NCBI RefSeq assembly: GCF_001529295.1
Contig: NZ_LLWK01000026.1
Location: 1-64,000 of the forward strand
Direction: 5' to 3'
From: Flavobacterium sp. TAB 87
GTDB lineage: Bacteria > Bacteroidota > Bacteroidia > Flavobacteriales > Flavobacteriaceae
Length of the DNA stretch: 64,000 bases
Made by a program: the position numbers and the translations under genes. This document shows positions 7,034 to 15,302 of the stretch, piece by piece. The stretch's first letter is position 1; each line of letters starts with the position of its first letter. The notes below the pieces were generated by a model, which saw only the letters and a program-made list of their open reading frames with translations, searched no databases and had not been told where the DNA came from.

Positions 7034-8586
7034 ACTCTACGTGTTTTTTTGCGTTGTCCTATAATAGGCGTCTGGTTGCTTTCCTCTTTTTGGCTGTAGC
7101 CAAATAGCACTCTACCTTTACGAACACATTGTTCTAAAACGTCTAGAATGTCATCTGGAGTTCTACAACCTTTTTCAAAAGCTACAATGTGCTCAATGGC
7201 CTTGTCCATATCGGGAGTATCTTTTAACCTTTCGTCAAATGTGATTAAACCCCGCATAAACGTACTGGTCAATGTGGCATCAATACGGTCGTGTTTGTCT
7301 CCTGAAGCGTGGTCAGGGAATGGAATATCTGCCGCATTGTTTTCCTCACACGCAATAAGCCAATCCGTTTCGTAGACGATTTCTTGCGCTGCCGTTGCAT
7401 CATAATAAGAGATAATCGACATCCCTTTGATATTGTATTTTTTCTGCCACTCATAGTGCACATTCATTGCCGTAGGCCTGTCAATTTGTTGGTTAAAAAT
7501 TTCTAAAACGTGAGCTCTTCCTTTCTCGATGGAAACAACTCCACCCGCTTTATAATCCCCACCATCCTTATAGGACAAATCCCAAAATTCAATTAATCCA
7601 TTAAAGATTTGATTGCCGTGAGTTTTCTTAAATCGGATCCATTCCGCTTTAATACGTTTCCCTTCCTCAACAGGGTTATTAAAATCCTCTCTTTGGCTGG
7701 TGTGGTAATCCGTATCGTTTACAATGTCCTTACAATCCTGCACACTATACCGTTCTGGCCAACTTGGTTTGAATTTATCATCGCATAAATTGACGGTGCT
7801 AATTTTGAAGTTTGGCGATTTCTTGTTTTTTTCGGCATAGCCGTCAACAATTCCGTTTTTTACGATATAGTTGTTCGCCATGACCTGACGAAACCGTCCT
7901 TTTTGTCCTGCCTTACCTAAATCGCCCGTTAATTTCTGAACGTTCTCTTTAGTAATATCAATATTTTTGGCTTGCTTGCGGTCTTCTAAATCGTCCATAG
8001 ATGCAAAGTCAGGACGGTTAGCATTGTTACGCAGTCCTCTAAAAGGCTGGTTTAGTCCTAAAGCCTTAAACATCTTTTTATCGTTGGTCTCAAACTGACC
8101 ATCTGCCCAGGACCCGTATTGCATTTGCATACCAAAATCCTTAATATATCTTTCGTTACTCTCTAGATGCAATTGCACATCAGATAGTAATAATTTACCG
8201 GCATCAAGTGTTCGGCCAATGATTAAACCAAAATTAACCTCGTTGTTTTCCTTCAGGTGGCACAAGTTCCCCACATTAGTATGTATCGACTTTGCAGCAC
8301 CACGAAACCAACGGCGTTGTTGCTTGATTAAAGGGTTTTTAAATAGTTCTATATAACTGGTTAAATGAAATTTAGCGCATGGAGCATCGGCAAGGGCTAA
8401 TCCTGAATTCACGCCATAGTAATACTCAAAGAACTCTAAATAGTTCTCAGGCTTTAATAGTCGTTTAATACGTGCTTCCTGTTCAGCAGTTGTTTCCTTA
8501 AATAAGGACGCGCCAGAAAGCAATTGGATTCTTTTGGATTCCAAGTTGTATTTTTCAAGAGCTTGTTTTAGTTCTGTCTTAGTCAT
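7030..8586 (-). CDS. Terminase large subunit, Mu gp28-like
   Basis: A 518-aa packaging ATPase/nuclease. A Walker A-like RGAAKS is at residues 95-100 and a Walker B-like 'FASMDDLEDRK' at about 193-203, followed by the motor coupling region. The C-terminal RNase H-like nuclease half has acidic positions in GLIEFWDLSYKDGGDYKAGG and in HDRIDATLTS. It cuts and pumps phage DNA into procapsids. It is preceded by the small subunit with an 8-base overlap. Confidence 0.9.
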   Translation of the reverse strand: MTKTELKQALEKYNLESKRIQLLSGASLFKETTAEQEARIKRLLKPENYLEFFEYYYGVNSGLALADAPCAKFHLTSYIELFKNPLIKQQRRWFRGAAKSIHTNVGNLCHLKENNEVNFGLIIGRTLDAGKLLLSDVQLHLESNERYIKDFGMQMQYGSWADGQFETNDKKMFKALGLNQPFRGLRNNANRPDFASMDDLEDRKQAKNIDITKENVQKLTGDLGKAGQKGRFRQVMANNYIVKNGIVDGYAEKNKKSPNFKISTVNLCDDKFKPSWPERYSVQDCKDIVNDTDYHTSQREDFNNPVEEGKRIKAEWIRFKKTHGNQIFNGLIEFWDLSYKDGGDYKAGGVVSIEKGRAHVLEIFNQQIDRPTAMNVHYEWQKKYNIKGMSIISYYDATAAQEIVYETDWLIACEENNAADIPFPDHASGDKHDRIDATLTSTFMRGLITFDERLKDTPDMDKAIEHIVAFEKGCRTPDDILDVLEQCVRKGRVLFGYSQKEESNQTPIIGQRKKTRRV

Positions 8587-9067
8587 TACTCACGAGTTCA
8601 TTTACATATTTATCAAAATGCACCCTAATGGCTTGTAGTTGTTCTAAGATGTCATCACGCTTTTTACCTGTGTTGTTTCCAGCCTGAACGACCATAAACT
8701 GACTAAAAGCGTCAAAGCTTTCCATAGTGTGAACTGCTTTTTTTCGATCGTCATCCATACGATCAAAAGCGGCTGAAATCTTAGCTAAATCATCCGCTTT
8801 ATGCGTTGGCTTTTTACCGTCACGAATGTCTAGAACATACTGAAGGATTAGCTTTTTAATCTCGGTTGGCCGTATTGCAAAAAGTTCTTTTTCATTTTCC
8901 CAAGAATGAAGCTCGCGCCAGTTCCCTAGCGTTTTAACTCCCACACCTAAAATTTCAGATATATTGGTCAAGGAAAATCCTTTTACAAATAGATCCTTTG
9001 CCTGACTCTTCTTATAGTCACTTTGCGCAGCGGTCATTCTGCCTTTGCCCTTACTTGTAGTTTCCAT
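8579..9067 (-). CDS. Terminase small subunit-like protein (HTH, DUF1804/gp27-like)
   Basis: Residues about 12-50 form an HTH: AKDLFVKGFSLTNISEILGV then VKTLGNWRELHSW, typical of small terminase and DUF1804-type proteins that bind phage DNA and feed it to the large subunit. The rest is helical and charged, suited to oligomerisation. The location directly upstream of the large subunit, overlapping it, supports the role. Confidence 0.8.
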   Translation of the reverse strand: METTSKGKGRMTAAQSDYKKSQAKDLFVKGFSLTNISEILGVGVKTLGNWRELHSWENEKELFAIRPTEIKKLILQYVLDIRDGKKPTHKADDLAKISAAFDRMDDDRKKAVHTMESFDAFSQFMVVQAGNNTGKKRDDILEQLQAIRVHFDKYVNELVSND

Positions 9068-9338
9068 CGATGTTCAGGTTTCCGTTTTCCTCAAACTTTA
9101 TGTTATTAATTTTCATACCATCGTACTCAAGGTTTTTCTTAGCGTCAATTAAAAACGGCATATAATCGTCATCACTTAACATTTTGCTGAGTCCAACGCC
9201 TAGCTCTGGAAATTCCTTGAATTCGCCTTTTGTAGCGATCAATATATGTTCCTGGTGCGTGTTGTCAGAATAGCCTAAAACAAAGTCGCCATTAGCCATC
9301 TTTAAATCTCCTATTTTGTCTAAAAGTATATCAGTCAT
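9051..9338 (-). CDS. Phage protein, possible gp25/baseplate-like, first gene of leftward operon
   Basis: I place the start at the ATG at 9336-9338 (MTDILLDKIGDL), giving 95 aa; an upstream ATG at 9407 would run through the palindromic regulatory region. The sequence has G-D-F-V-L-G and ELGVGLSKMLSDDD, reminiscent of short gp25/W-like phage proteins ('..pe.Gvgl...l...'). A match to the -7 consensus at 7 of 8 (GAACTTTG) ends a few bases before this ATG. The family link is tentative; existence as first gene is well supported. Confidence 0.6.
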   Translation of the reverse strand: MTDILLDKIGDLKMANGDFVLGYSDNTHQEHILIATKGEFKEFPELGVGLSKMLSDDDYMPFLIDAKKNLEYDGMKINNIKFEENGNLNIDGNYK

Positions 9339-9362
9339 AGGGCAAAGTTCAGCATATAATAG

Positions 9363-9475
9363 GCTTGTAAAAATTGCAATATCAACGCTTGTATCTAATT
9401 GATACAATGCTTGTATTGATTAAGTCCAAGCCTTGAAACTGCGTTTTTTTTTACTTTAAAACCGCCCCAATTTTG
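9363..9475. promoter_or_regulatory. Divergent late promoter/operator region with repeated palindromes
   Basis: The 175-bp gap between the leftward head operon and the rightward late operon has three copies of GCTTGTA (9363, 9387, 9409; spacings 24 and 22). Two nested palindromes are TTGTATC (9389-9395) with GATACAA (9401-9407), and ATACAA (9402-9407) with TTGTAT (9411-9416). A near-consensus -7 element CAATTTTG (9468-9475) faces right, 38 bases before the ATG at 9514. This is where a late activator or repressor would be expected to bind to coordinate both modules. Confidence 0.5.
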
Positions 9476-9513
9476 TCCTCACAATCATCACGAATCCAAA
9501 TTATAATAAGCCA

Positions 9514-10500
9514 ATGACACACGATTTCATTATTAATACAGAAAACGTAAACGAGTATAAATACCGAATTCTAACAGGCGGTATTGACTTCGAACAATAC
9601 CTGCGTAATCCTGTAGTGTTGTATTTGCACGAGCGTGACTCATATAAAAACAAGGGCACGGAAGTCATAGGCCGTTGTATTAAACTCTTTGTCCAGGATA
9701 AGAAACTAATAGCGACAATTGAGTTTGACGAAAACGAGCCATTTTCTAAAAAAATAGCTGACAAAGTAGCGGGCGGATTTATTCGAATGGCATCAATGTA
9801 TGCCGATGTTATTGCGGCTTCATCAGAACCCGAACTGGTAATAGAAGGTCAATTATATGAAACGGTTACTAAATGTAAACTGGTCGAGATTTCTATTGTA
9901 CCAATAGGAGGTAATGATGACGCATTAAAATTGTCTAAAAATGATGGACAAGTGAAATTGAATAAACTAAATGTTAAAAATGAAGATATGGCAGATTTAA
10001 AAACAATTGCCCTTGCATTGGGTAAAGCGGCGGATGCGTCAGAAAGTGTGATCCTTGACACCATTACAGGGGTGAAATTAGCGGCTGAAACTGCTGAAAA
10101 GAAAGTGATTGAGCTACAAGCGCAAATTCAAGGAATCAACACTACAAGCGCAACAACATTAGTTGAAAAAGCGGTCAAACTAGGACTGATCCCTGAAACG
10201 TTGAAAGCTTCTCAAATCAAAGCATTTGATGGCGACTTTGAAGGACAAACAGTGATTCTTACCAAATTGATTGCTGATAAAGAAGCGGCCAATACTCAAG
10301 CTGGAAACGTTGACAAAATCAAAGAGGTGGTTTTGAACGGTAAAGCGACAGTTCCAGCCGGAACAACTGACGGCCAAGAAACATTTGATTATTTACAAAA
10401 GCACGATGCAGTGAAGCTGTCAAAAATCAGAGAGGATGAACCTGCAAAGTATGCAGAATTAGCCAAAGCCTATCAGGCAGGTGTGAGACACAAAGCGTAA
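9514..10500 (+). CDS. Prohead protease fused to scaffold (HK97/Mu-type)
   Basis: The N-terminal ~150 residues look like an S78-type prohead protease: VVLYLHERD carries the likely catalytic His (about residue 39) and KLVEISIVPIGGND the Ser (about 127). The remainder is Ala/Lys/Glu-rich helical sequence (coiled coil around residues 185-215) typical of a scaffold domain that the protease later digests. It opens the rightward late operon and precedes the capsid gene by 29 bases, as expected. 328 aa is normal for such fusions. Confidence 0.82.
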   Translation: MTHDFIINTENVNEYKYRILTGGIDFEQYLRNPVVLYLHERDSYKNKGTEVIGRCIKLFVQDKKLIATIEFDENEPFSKKIADKVAGGFIRMASMYADVIAASSEPELVIEGQLYETVTKCKLVEISIVPIGGNDDALKLSKNDGQVKLNKLNVKNEDMADLKTIALALGKAADASESVILDTITGVKLAAETAEKKVIELQAQIQGINTTSATTLVEKAVKLGLIPETLKASQIKAFDGDFEGQTVILTKLIADKEAANTQAGNVDKIKEVVLNGKATVPAGTTDGQETFDYLQKHDAVKLSKIREDEPAKYAELAKAYQAGVRHKA

Positions 10501-10529
10501 TTAATTAATCCCATTTATAAAAAAAAGAT

Positions 10530-11372
10530 ATGGCAGGTTTACAAAAAGAAGTATGGATTGCGGGTATTCAAGAAAACCCAATCCCAGATAACAGCTTTGT
10601 TTTTGCATCTCAGGACAAGTCCGAGTATGTAGAGAACAACAAACTGCACCTTGCTGAGGCAGGTATCGAACCAGATGTTCACGAGGACTACTTTGCAGGT
10701 AGTGAAACTGATTTGCCATTGGCTACAATCAATGACATTCCGAATGAAGTAATCTTAAAAACGTATTCTACAGATAGAACACGTCACAGAGATTTGCAAG
10801 AAGTAGAATTGCAGTACAACAAACGTGCTTCAATTACTAATCGTCATAAAACTTCATTGGCGAAAAACCTTGGTAAAAGAGCGGCTTTTGCTTGGGCACC
10901 AGCGTTGGATAATACAAATAATAAAATTATTACTGTAGGTGCTGGGAAGTTTATTAGTGCAATCATTAAAATGAAAGCATTTTACAACGGCCTAGACATG
11001 TACGATAATTTGAACATTTGTTTGACAGCCGAACACATGGGGATTATTGAAGAAGAAGATACTGTTTTGTACAAGAAAATATTGGACACAAACAAGATGT
11101 ACGGCTTTAAAGTGTACAACTACAATCAAACGGCATTATACACTGCGGCTGGAGCTAAAAAACCATACGGAACGGTAAAAGCTGCCGATGATAAAAACTG
11201 CTCTTTTACTTGGTCTTCTGACGAAACATTTAGATGTTTTGGAGATACTGAGATGTATGAAACTATCCGTTCAGCGGCTTCACAAGCTGACGAAATCTCA
11301 TTCGCTCAAAGAGCTCTTGTAGGTAACATTCGTGCAACCAATCCTAAATATTTAGGAGCAATCTTAAGCTAG
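10530..11372 (+). CDS. Major capsid protein
   Basis: A 280-aa protein directly after protease/scaffold. The N-terminal region reads GLQKEVWIAGIQENPIPDNS, and there is an HK97-like P-domain pattern with conserved 'RATNPKYLGAI' near the C-terminus. No membrane or enzymatic motifs. It forms the icosahedral shell. The call rests mainly on position, size and the general look of Bacteroidota phage capsid proteins. Confidence 0.75.
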   Translation: MAGLQKEVWIAGIQENPIPDNSFVFASQDKSEYVENNKLHLAEAGIEPDVHEDYFAGSETDLPLATINDIPNEVILKTYSTDRTRHRDLQEVELQYNKRASITNRHKTSLAKNLGKRAAFAWAPALDNTNNKIITVGAGKFISAIIKMKAFYNGLDMYDNLNICLTAEHMGIIEEEDTVLYKKILDTNKMYGFKVYNYNQTALYTAAGAKKPYGTVKAADDKNCSFTWSSDETFRCFGDTEMYETIRSAASQADEISFAQRALVGNIRATNPKYLGAILS

Positions 11373-11373
11373 T

Positions 11374-11775
11374 ATGGCAAAAGCACAAGAAAAAGCAACG
11401 GCATCTGTAGCAGATGCCATTGCTAAAACAGTATCTGAGTACTTTGGAACAGTTGGTTCAAAGGACGAACTGTTTTCGACGGCTGACGGCAATGTTTTTG
11501 AAAACCAAGGTTTTGCAAAAAATCATGCTACCACGCTAGAGGATAAAAATGTAACGCCACATAATAAGGCTAAGGCCATAGAAGTGGTAGCTGAAGAAGA
11601 AGTTGGAGGCGCAATTACGCTAAATGAGGATCAATTAGAATTATTAACTAATGGTTTGACCAAAGAGAATTACATCCCTTTGAAACAATTGGCTGATTTT
11701 CTAAAATTAGAAACTCCCGACAAAAAATCAGAAACAATCATTGCGGCTTTAACGGCATATAGAGAATCATTGTAA
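11374..11775 (+). CDS. Hypothetical structural or connector protein, 133 aa
   Basis: Starts one base after the capsid stop. Ala-rich N-terminus, then a segment with many Asn/Glu and a C-terminal helical SAP/HeH-like stretch (LKQLADFLKLETPDKKSETIIAAL). The position after the capsid gene resembles Mu gp35, a small gene of unproven function. No motif gives a specific activity. Confidence 0.6.
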   Translation: MAKAQEKATASVADAIAKTVSEYFGTVGSKDELFSTADGNVFENQGFAKNHATTLEDKNVTPHNKAKAIEVVAEEEVGGAITLNEDQLELLTNGLTKENYIPLKQLADFLKLETPDKKSETIIAALTAYRESL

Positions 11776-11778
11776 AAA

Positions 11779-12213
11779 ATGAGAAATATAACTCATATAG
11801 TTGTTCACTGCACTGGTGCGGCACAAAGCCAAACTATTGACTCTATAAAAAACTTTTGGAAAAATGTTAATAAATGGAGAAACGTAGGGTACCATAAAAT
11901 TATTGAGGCTAACGGAACTGTCTCTGAATTAGCAAAACCTTCTGAAATAACCAACGGTGTCGCTGGCCATAACAGCAAGTCATACCACATCTGCTATATA
12001 GGCGGTAAAGATGGTAAAGACAATAGAACGGAATTTCAGAAGGCCACGCTTTTACTTGAGCTTAAAAAAGCAAAAAAAATGTTTCCAAATGCGATCATAT
12101 TAGGTCATCGGGATTTGTCTCCTGACTTGAACAATGACGGGATTATTCAATCTAATGAGTGGACTAAGCTTTGCCCAAGTTTTGACGCTAAAAAAGAATA
12201 CAAAGATGTATAA
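11779..12213 (+). CDS. Phage endolysin, N-acetylmuramoyl-L-alanine amidase
   Basis: An amidase_2 (T7 lysozyme-type) domain of 144 aa. Zinc ligands are visible as His10 in HIVVHC, a later His in ILGHRDLSPD, and Cys in the LCPSFD motif; a GHN segment also fits the fold. The enzyme cleaves the bond between N-acetylmuramic acid and L-Ala in peptidoglycan. No signal peptide, so release would need a holin or another route. It is followed, with overlap, by a lipoprotein spanin candidate, forming a lysis pair. Confidence 0.9.
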   Translation: MRNITHIVVHCTGAAQSQTIDSIKNFWKNVNKWRNVGYHKIIEANGTVSELAKPSEITNGVAGHNSKSYHICYIGGKDGKDNRTEFQKATLLLELKKAKKMFPNAIILGHRDLSPDLNNDGIIQSNEWTKLCPSFDAKKEYKDV

Positions 12214-12706
12214 GAAACTAGTTTTAGTATTTGTTTGTTTATGTTGTTTTTTGACTTCCTGTCGTACATCACGACAGGAAACTCAAAAAAGCAGTTCTAC
12301 ATCAGAGCATTATATTGAGAACAAAGAAACGTATCGCGATACGCTTATTTATGCTCCAAAGGCTGAAACAAGCCTAAAGATTGCAATTGCTGAGTTGGCC
12401 TTTAAACCTGGTTTAAACGCTATTTCAAAACCCAAAACATTCACCCAGAAAAACGGGAACGCGACGGCAAAAATAAGGATTGAACATGATACCGTTTTTG
12501 TCACTGCAACCTGCGACAGCCTAACGATTGTTGCTAAAATTAAAGAACAATTAAGAACAGAAGTAACCGCTACAGCTCGTAGCGATGTCGAGAATTCTAA
12601 ATCTAAAACGGGGTTCAACGTCTTTGATGTTTTAGGCTCATTTTTAATAGGTATAATTCTAGGTGTTGGCGTTACGCTCATCTTTAAAACAATTTCAAAA
12701 GTATGA
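12206..12706 (+). CDS. Putative unimolecular spanin (lipoprotein with C-terminal membrane segment)
   Basis: I choose the ATG at 12206 rather than an in-frame ATG at 12134 inside the amidase gene, because it gives a clean lipoprotein signal: MYKK, hydrophobic core, lipobox LTSC with Cys19. The mature protein ends with a membrane segment (VLGSFLIGIILGVGVTLIF, about residues 140-159) and a short basic tail. A lipid anchor at the N-terminus plus a transmembrane segment at the C-terminus is the defining layout of u-spanins (T1 gp11 type) that join outer and inner membranes during lysis. Direct overlap with the endolysin supports this. Confidence 0.7.
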   Translation: MYKKLVLVFVCLCCFLTSCRTSRQETQKSSSTSEHYIENKETYRDTLIYAPKAETSLKIAIAELAFKPGLNAISKPKTFTQKNGNATAKIRIEHDTVFVTATCDSLTIVAKIKEQLRTEVTATARSDVENSKSKTGFNVFDVLGSFLIGIILGVGVTLIFKTISKV

Positions 12707-13875
12707 TACCAAATATTTCATTCAACATCTCTAGTAATGGTCTAGGGTTGCCACAGGCCGAAATTCAAAAGATACCGGGCTTTGTTCTAACAGGTGTAAC
12801 CGTTGTAGGTGCTAATAAAGTAACTGCGGGCACATCTTACCAAATTTTCTCGCTTGAAGAAGCGGTTAATTTAGGCATTGCTGAAGGCGGAACAAACGAT
12901 TTTGCGTACAAGCAAATAGCGGCTTTTTATGCTCAAGCTAAAAAAGGCGCTGAACTGTGGTTTATGCTTGTATTAGGAGCCGTAGCCATGGAAGATCAAG
13001 CAGATATTACCAAAGATTACGCCCGCAAATTGTTGAGTGATGCCAAAGGTAAGATTCGTGTTTTAGGCTTATTGAAAAAGTCTGGAACAACAGAAACCAT
13101 CACCGATGGATTAGATGCTGATGTGCATTTGGCAGTAGTCAAAGCTCAGGCTTTGGCACAAGACTTTGCCGATCGTTACTATCCAGTGCGAGTATTGATC
13201 TCGGGGAATAAGTTTAGCGGTGTAGTAGCTGATTTAAAAGATTATGCAACGACTAACTACAACAAAGTAGCCATTCTGTTGGCAAATACTGACGGATCAA
13301 AAGAGGCGGCCATTGGCTTAACTCTTGGACGTTTAGCCAGTACTCCAACTCAAAGAAAATTGAGCCGTGTTAAAGATGGAGCAATTGAGCCTTTTGCGGC
13401 TTACTTCACCAATGGTGCTACAGTAGCGACACTTGATACTGCTTGGGATGCCATCGACAACAAGAACTACACCTTTATGCGAAGCTTTGCGAACATGTCG
13501 GGCTTCTACTTTACAGGTGACAAAACCTTGACGGTAGCGACAGACGACTTTAATAGTTTGGCTCGTGGTCTAGTGATGGATGAAGCTGTTTTGACTGCTT
13601 ATACCACATTGGTTCAAGAACTGTCAGACGAAGTGCCGGTCACTACAAGCGGAACCATTCACCCTGCGATTATTAAGAGCTGGCAAAACTCGGTTGAAAG
13701 AGACTTGAAGGCGAACATGGTCGAAGACGGTAAACTATCAGGTGTAAAGTGCTTTATTGACGAAAATCAAAACGTGCTTCAAACCAACAATGTAGATGTA
13801 AGCTTGCAACTATTACCAGTGGGCTACTCAGATTTCATAACGGTAAACATTGGCTTTACCACAACATTAGACTAG
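12703..13875 (+). CDS. Tail sheath protein (DUF2586-like)
   Basis: A 390-aa protein with alternating alpha/beta pattern. It has the order expected of contractile sheaths: an N-terminal beta region (GFVLTGVTVVGANKVTAGTS), a middle domain, and a C-terminal half with SFANMSGFYFTGDKTL and DDFNSLARGLVMDEAV that resembles the conserved sheath subtilisin-like core of DUF2586 proteins. It is followed one base later by the tube gene, as in contractile-tailed phages. The sheath shortens to drive the tube through the envelope. Confidence 0.82.
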   Translation: MIPNISFNISSNGLGLPQAEIQKIPGFVLTGVTVVGANKVTAGTSYQIFSLEEAVNLGIAEGGTNDFAYKQIAAFYAQAKKGAELWFMLVLGAVAMEDQADITKDYARKLLSDAKGKIRVLGLLKKSGTTETITDGLDADVHLAVVKAQALAQDFADRYYPVRVLISGNKFSGVVADLKDYATTNYNKVAILLANTDGSKEAAIGLTLGRLASTPTQRKLSRVKDGAIEPFAAYFTNGATVATLDTAWDAIDNKNYTFMRSFANMSGFYFTGDKTLTVATDDFNSLARGLVMDEAVLTAYTTLVQELSDEVPVTTSGTIHPAIIKSWQNSVERDLKANMVEDGKLSGVKCFIDENQNVLQTNNVDVSLQLLPVGYSDFITVNIGFTTTLD

Positions 13876-13876
13876 T

Positions 13877-14290
13877 ATGCTGTATAGTAGTAAACAATAT
13901 TCTTGGAATGATATCTCGATCGTAATTGGTGGTCGTATCATTGAAGGCGTGGAAGATATAGAGTACACATCCAAACAGGACAAAGCAGTATTAAGAGGTA
14001 AAGGTCCTAAAGGTCACGCCATCACGAGAGGAAATAAAGATTTTGAAGGTAAAATTACCCTTTGGCAATCTGAGATCGAATCAATGATTTCTGAAGCGCC
14101 AAACAAAGACCTATTGTCTTTGAGTTTTGATGTTATTTGGGCTTTTGTACCAGATGATGGCGGGGCAACCGTTACTGATGTCTTGACGACTTGCGAAATC
14201 ACCGAATACAAAAAAGGAATGAAACAAGGCGATAAGAATATGCTTATCGAATTGCCATTCATCTTTTTAGATGTTAAGCCTCAACAATAA
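13877..14290 (+). CDS. Tail tube protein
   Basis: A 137-aa beta-rich protein right after the sheath gene. The start YSWNDISIVIGGRIIEGVEDIEY and the middle GKITLWQSEIESMI fit the tube fold in which a beta barrel oligomerises into hexameric rings. Position and length are those of Mu gpM-like tubes. Confidence 0.8.
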   Translation: MLYSSKQYSWNDISIVIGGRIIEGVEDIEYTSKQDKAVLRGKGPKGHAITRGNKDFEGKITLWQSEIESMISEAPNKDLLSLSFDVIWAFVPDDGGATVTDVLTTCEITEYKKGMKQGDKNMLIELPFIFLDVKPQQ

Positions 14291-14295
14291 AAAAA

Positions 14296-14679
14296 ATGCG
14301 TTCAACAACTGGACTCTTTATGATGCTGATCGGGATGATCAGTTTCACGATGTCGGCAACTACACCGACTTTGGAGCAAAAACAAGAACCTAGTTTCACA
14401 CAGGGGATTATCCCTTACGAAATTGGAAACGTAGCTTTAGTAACTGATTTTTCATTTCATACTGAAGTATTTTATTTTGACCAGGGTCAAAGCTATTTGT
14501 ATCGCTCGCTAGACTTAAAAAACAACACTTTTGCCACCGTTTTAGACGTAGGTTGGTGTCAGGAATGGCGACCAATTTTTAGTACTACATATAAAGAAAA
14601 GTTGCAATCTAACTTTAGTATTGGTCACAAGTTGCGAATATCTAAGATAGGAATAAAGCAAAATAGGGACAACTGCTAG
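14296..14679 (+). CDS. Secreted hypothetical protein, 127 aa (moron candidate)
   Basis: The N-terminus MRSTTGLFMMLIGMISFTMSA is a signal peptide with a likely cleavage after MSA. The mature ~106 residues are beta-rich (FSFHTEVFYFDQGQSYLYRS) with Cys near the middle and at the very C-terminus. No recognised domain. It interrupts the tube-chaperone order usual in tail operons and is followed by a terminator, so it looks like an inserted accessory gene acting in the periplasm or outside the cell rather than a tail component. Confidence 0.6.
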   Translation: MRSTTGLFMMLIGMISFTMSATTPTLEQKQEPSFTQGIIPYEIGNVALVTDFSFHTEVFYFDQGQSYLYRSLDLKNNTFATVLDVGWCQEWRPIFSTTYKEKLQSNFSIGHKLRISKIGIKQNRDNC

Positions 14680-14698
14680 GTGCAAATTAATAATATGT

Positions 14699-14732
14699 AA
14701 AAAGCCATTCGCCTTGGCGGGTGGCTTTTTTT
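14699..14732 (+). terminator. Terminator inside the tail operon
   Basis: Imperfect hairpin: AAAAGCCA and CGCC pair with GCGG/TGGCTTTT around a TTG loop, ending in a run of seven T. It lies between the secreted-protein gene and the tail chaperone gene, whose ATG (14757) is just downstream. It would reduce transcription of tape measure and baseplate genes relative to capsid, sheath and tube. Confidence 0.75.
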
Positions 14733-14756
14733 ATAAACAAAAAAACAACAAACAAA

Positions 14757-15302
14757 ATGAAAATTGAAGACACACAAATCCAAGAATGGAAAGATAAATA
14801 CGGCAGCGTTTACGCTTTGCCTGTAGAAGACAAAACAGCTTATTTGCGTGAGCCGAAAATGAAAGATTTCAAGCGCGCTTTTACTGCTATGCAGGATAGT
14901 GGCGATTTAGCTTTTGGCGAACAAATGATCAACTTACTTTTTATTGGTGGTGATGAAGAAATCAAAACCAATGATGAGTATTTCCTTCCAGCGCGTAAGG
15001 AGATCAAAGAGTTTTTCAATTTTGATGAAGCCGAAATTACTAAAGAAAAAAACAACCATATCATTACTATTGGCGATGCTACTTGCAAAGTGCGCATGAT
15101 CACTAGGGATGATTTGAAACTAGCTGAAAAGAAAAACCCGGGCAATAAACCATTTGTTACTCAAGAAAAATTATTCGAAGCGGTCTGTACTTCAAAAGAT
15201 GCAGCCTTTGACGATAGAGATAATGCAAATGTGCGTTTCCCGTTGTACCAAGCTATTGAGAAGCTACAAAACATGAAAGTGGCGATTATAAAAAAGCTTT
15301 AG
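14757..15302 (+). CDS. Tail assembly chaperone (G-type product)
   Basis: Starts at ATG 14757 (MKIEDTQIQEWKDKYG), after the terminator; a longer in-frame reading would begin inside the hairpin. The 181-aa protein is followed by the tape measure gene, the standard place for G/GT chaperones that coat the tape measure during tail assembly. Near its end a slippery heptamer A AAA AAG (15290-15296) lies four codons before the stop, and a second open frame continues in -1. The two-domain layout and its slip site make the chaperone call firm. Confidence 0.75.
   Translation: MKIEDTQIQEWKDKYGSVYALPVEDKTAYLREPKMKDFKRAFTAMQDSGDLAFGEQMINLLFIGGDEEIKTNDEYFLPARKEIKEFFNFDEAEITKEKNNHIITIGDATCKVRMITRDDLKLAEKKNPGNKPFVTQEKLFEAVCTSKDAAFDDRDNANVRFPLYQAIEKLQNMKVAIIKKL

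Noticed and set aside
12134..12205. Longer start for the spanin-like gene
   Set aside because: It would place 24 residues, with no signal function, inside the amidase gene and bury the lipoprotein signal.
14721..14756. Longer start for the tail chaperone gene
   Set aside because: The ATG-like start falls within the 3' arm of a strong terminator; MKIEDTQ at 14757 is the natural start.
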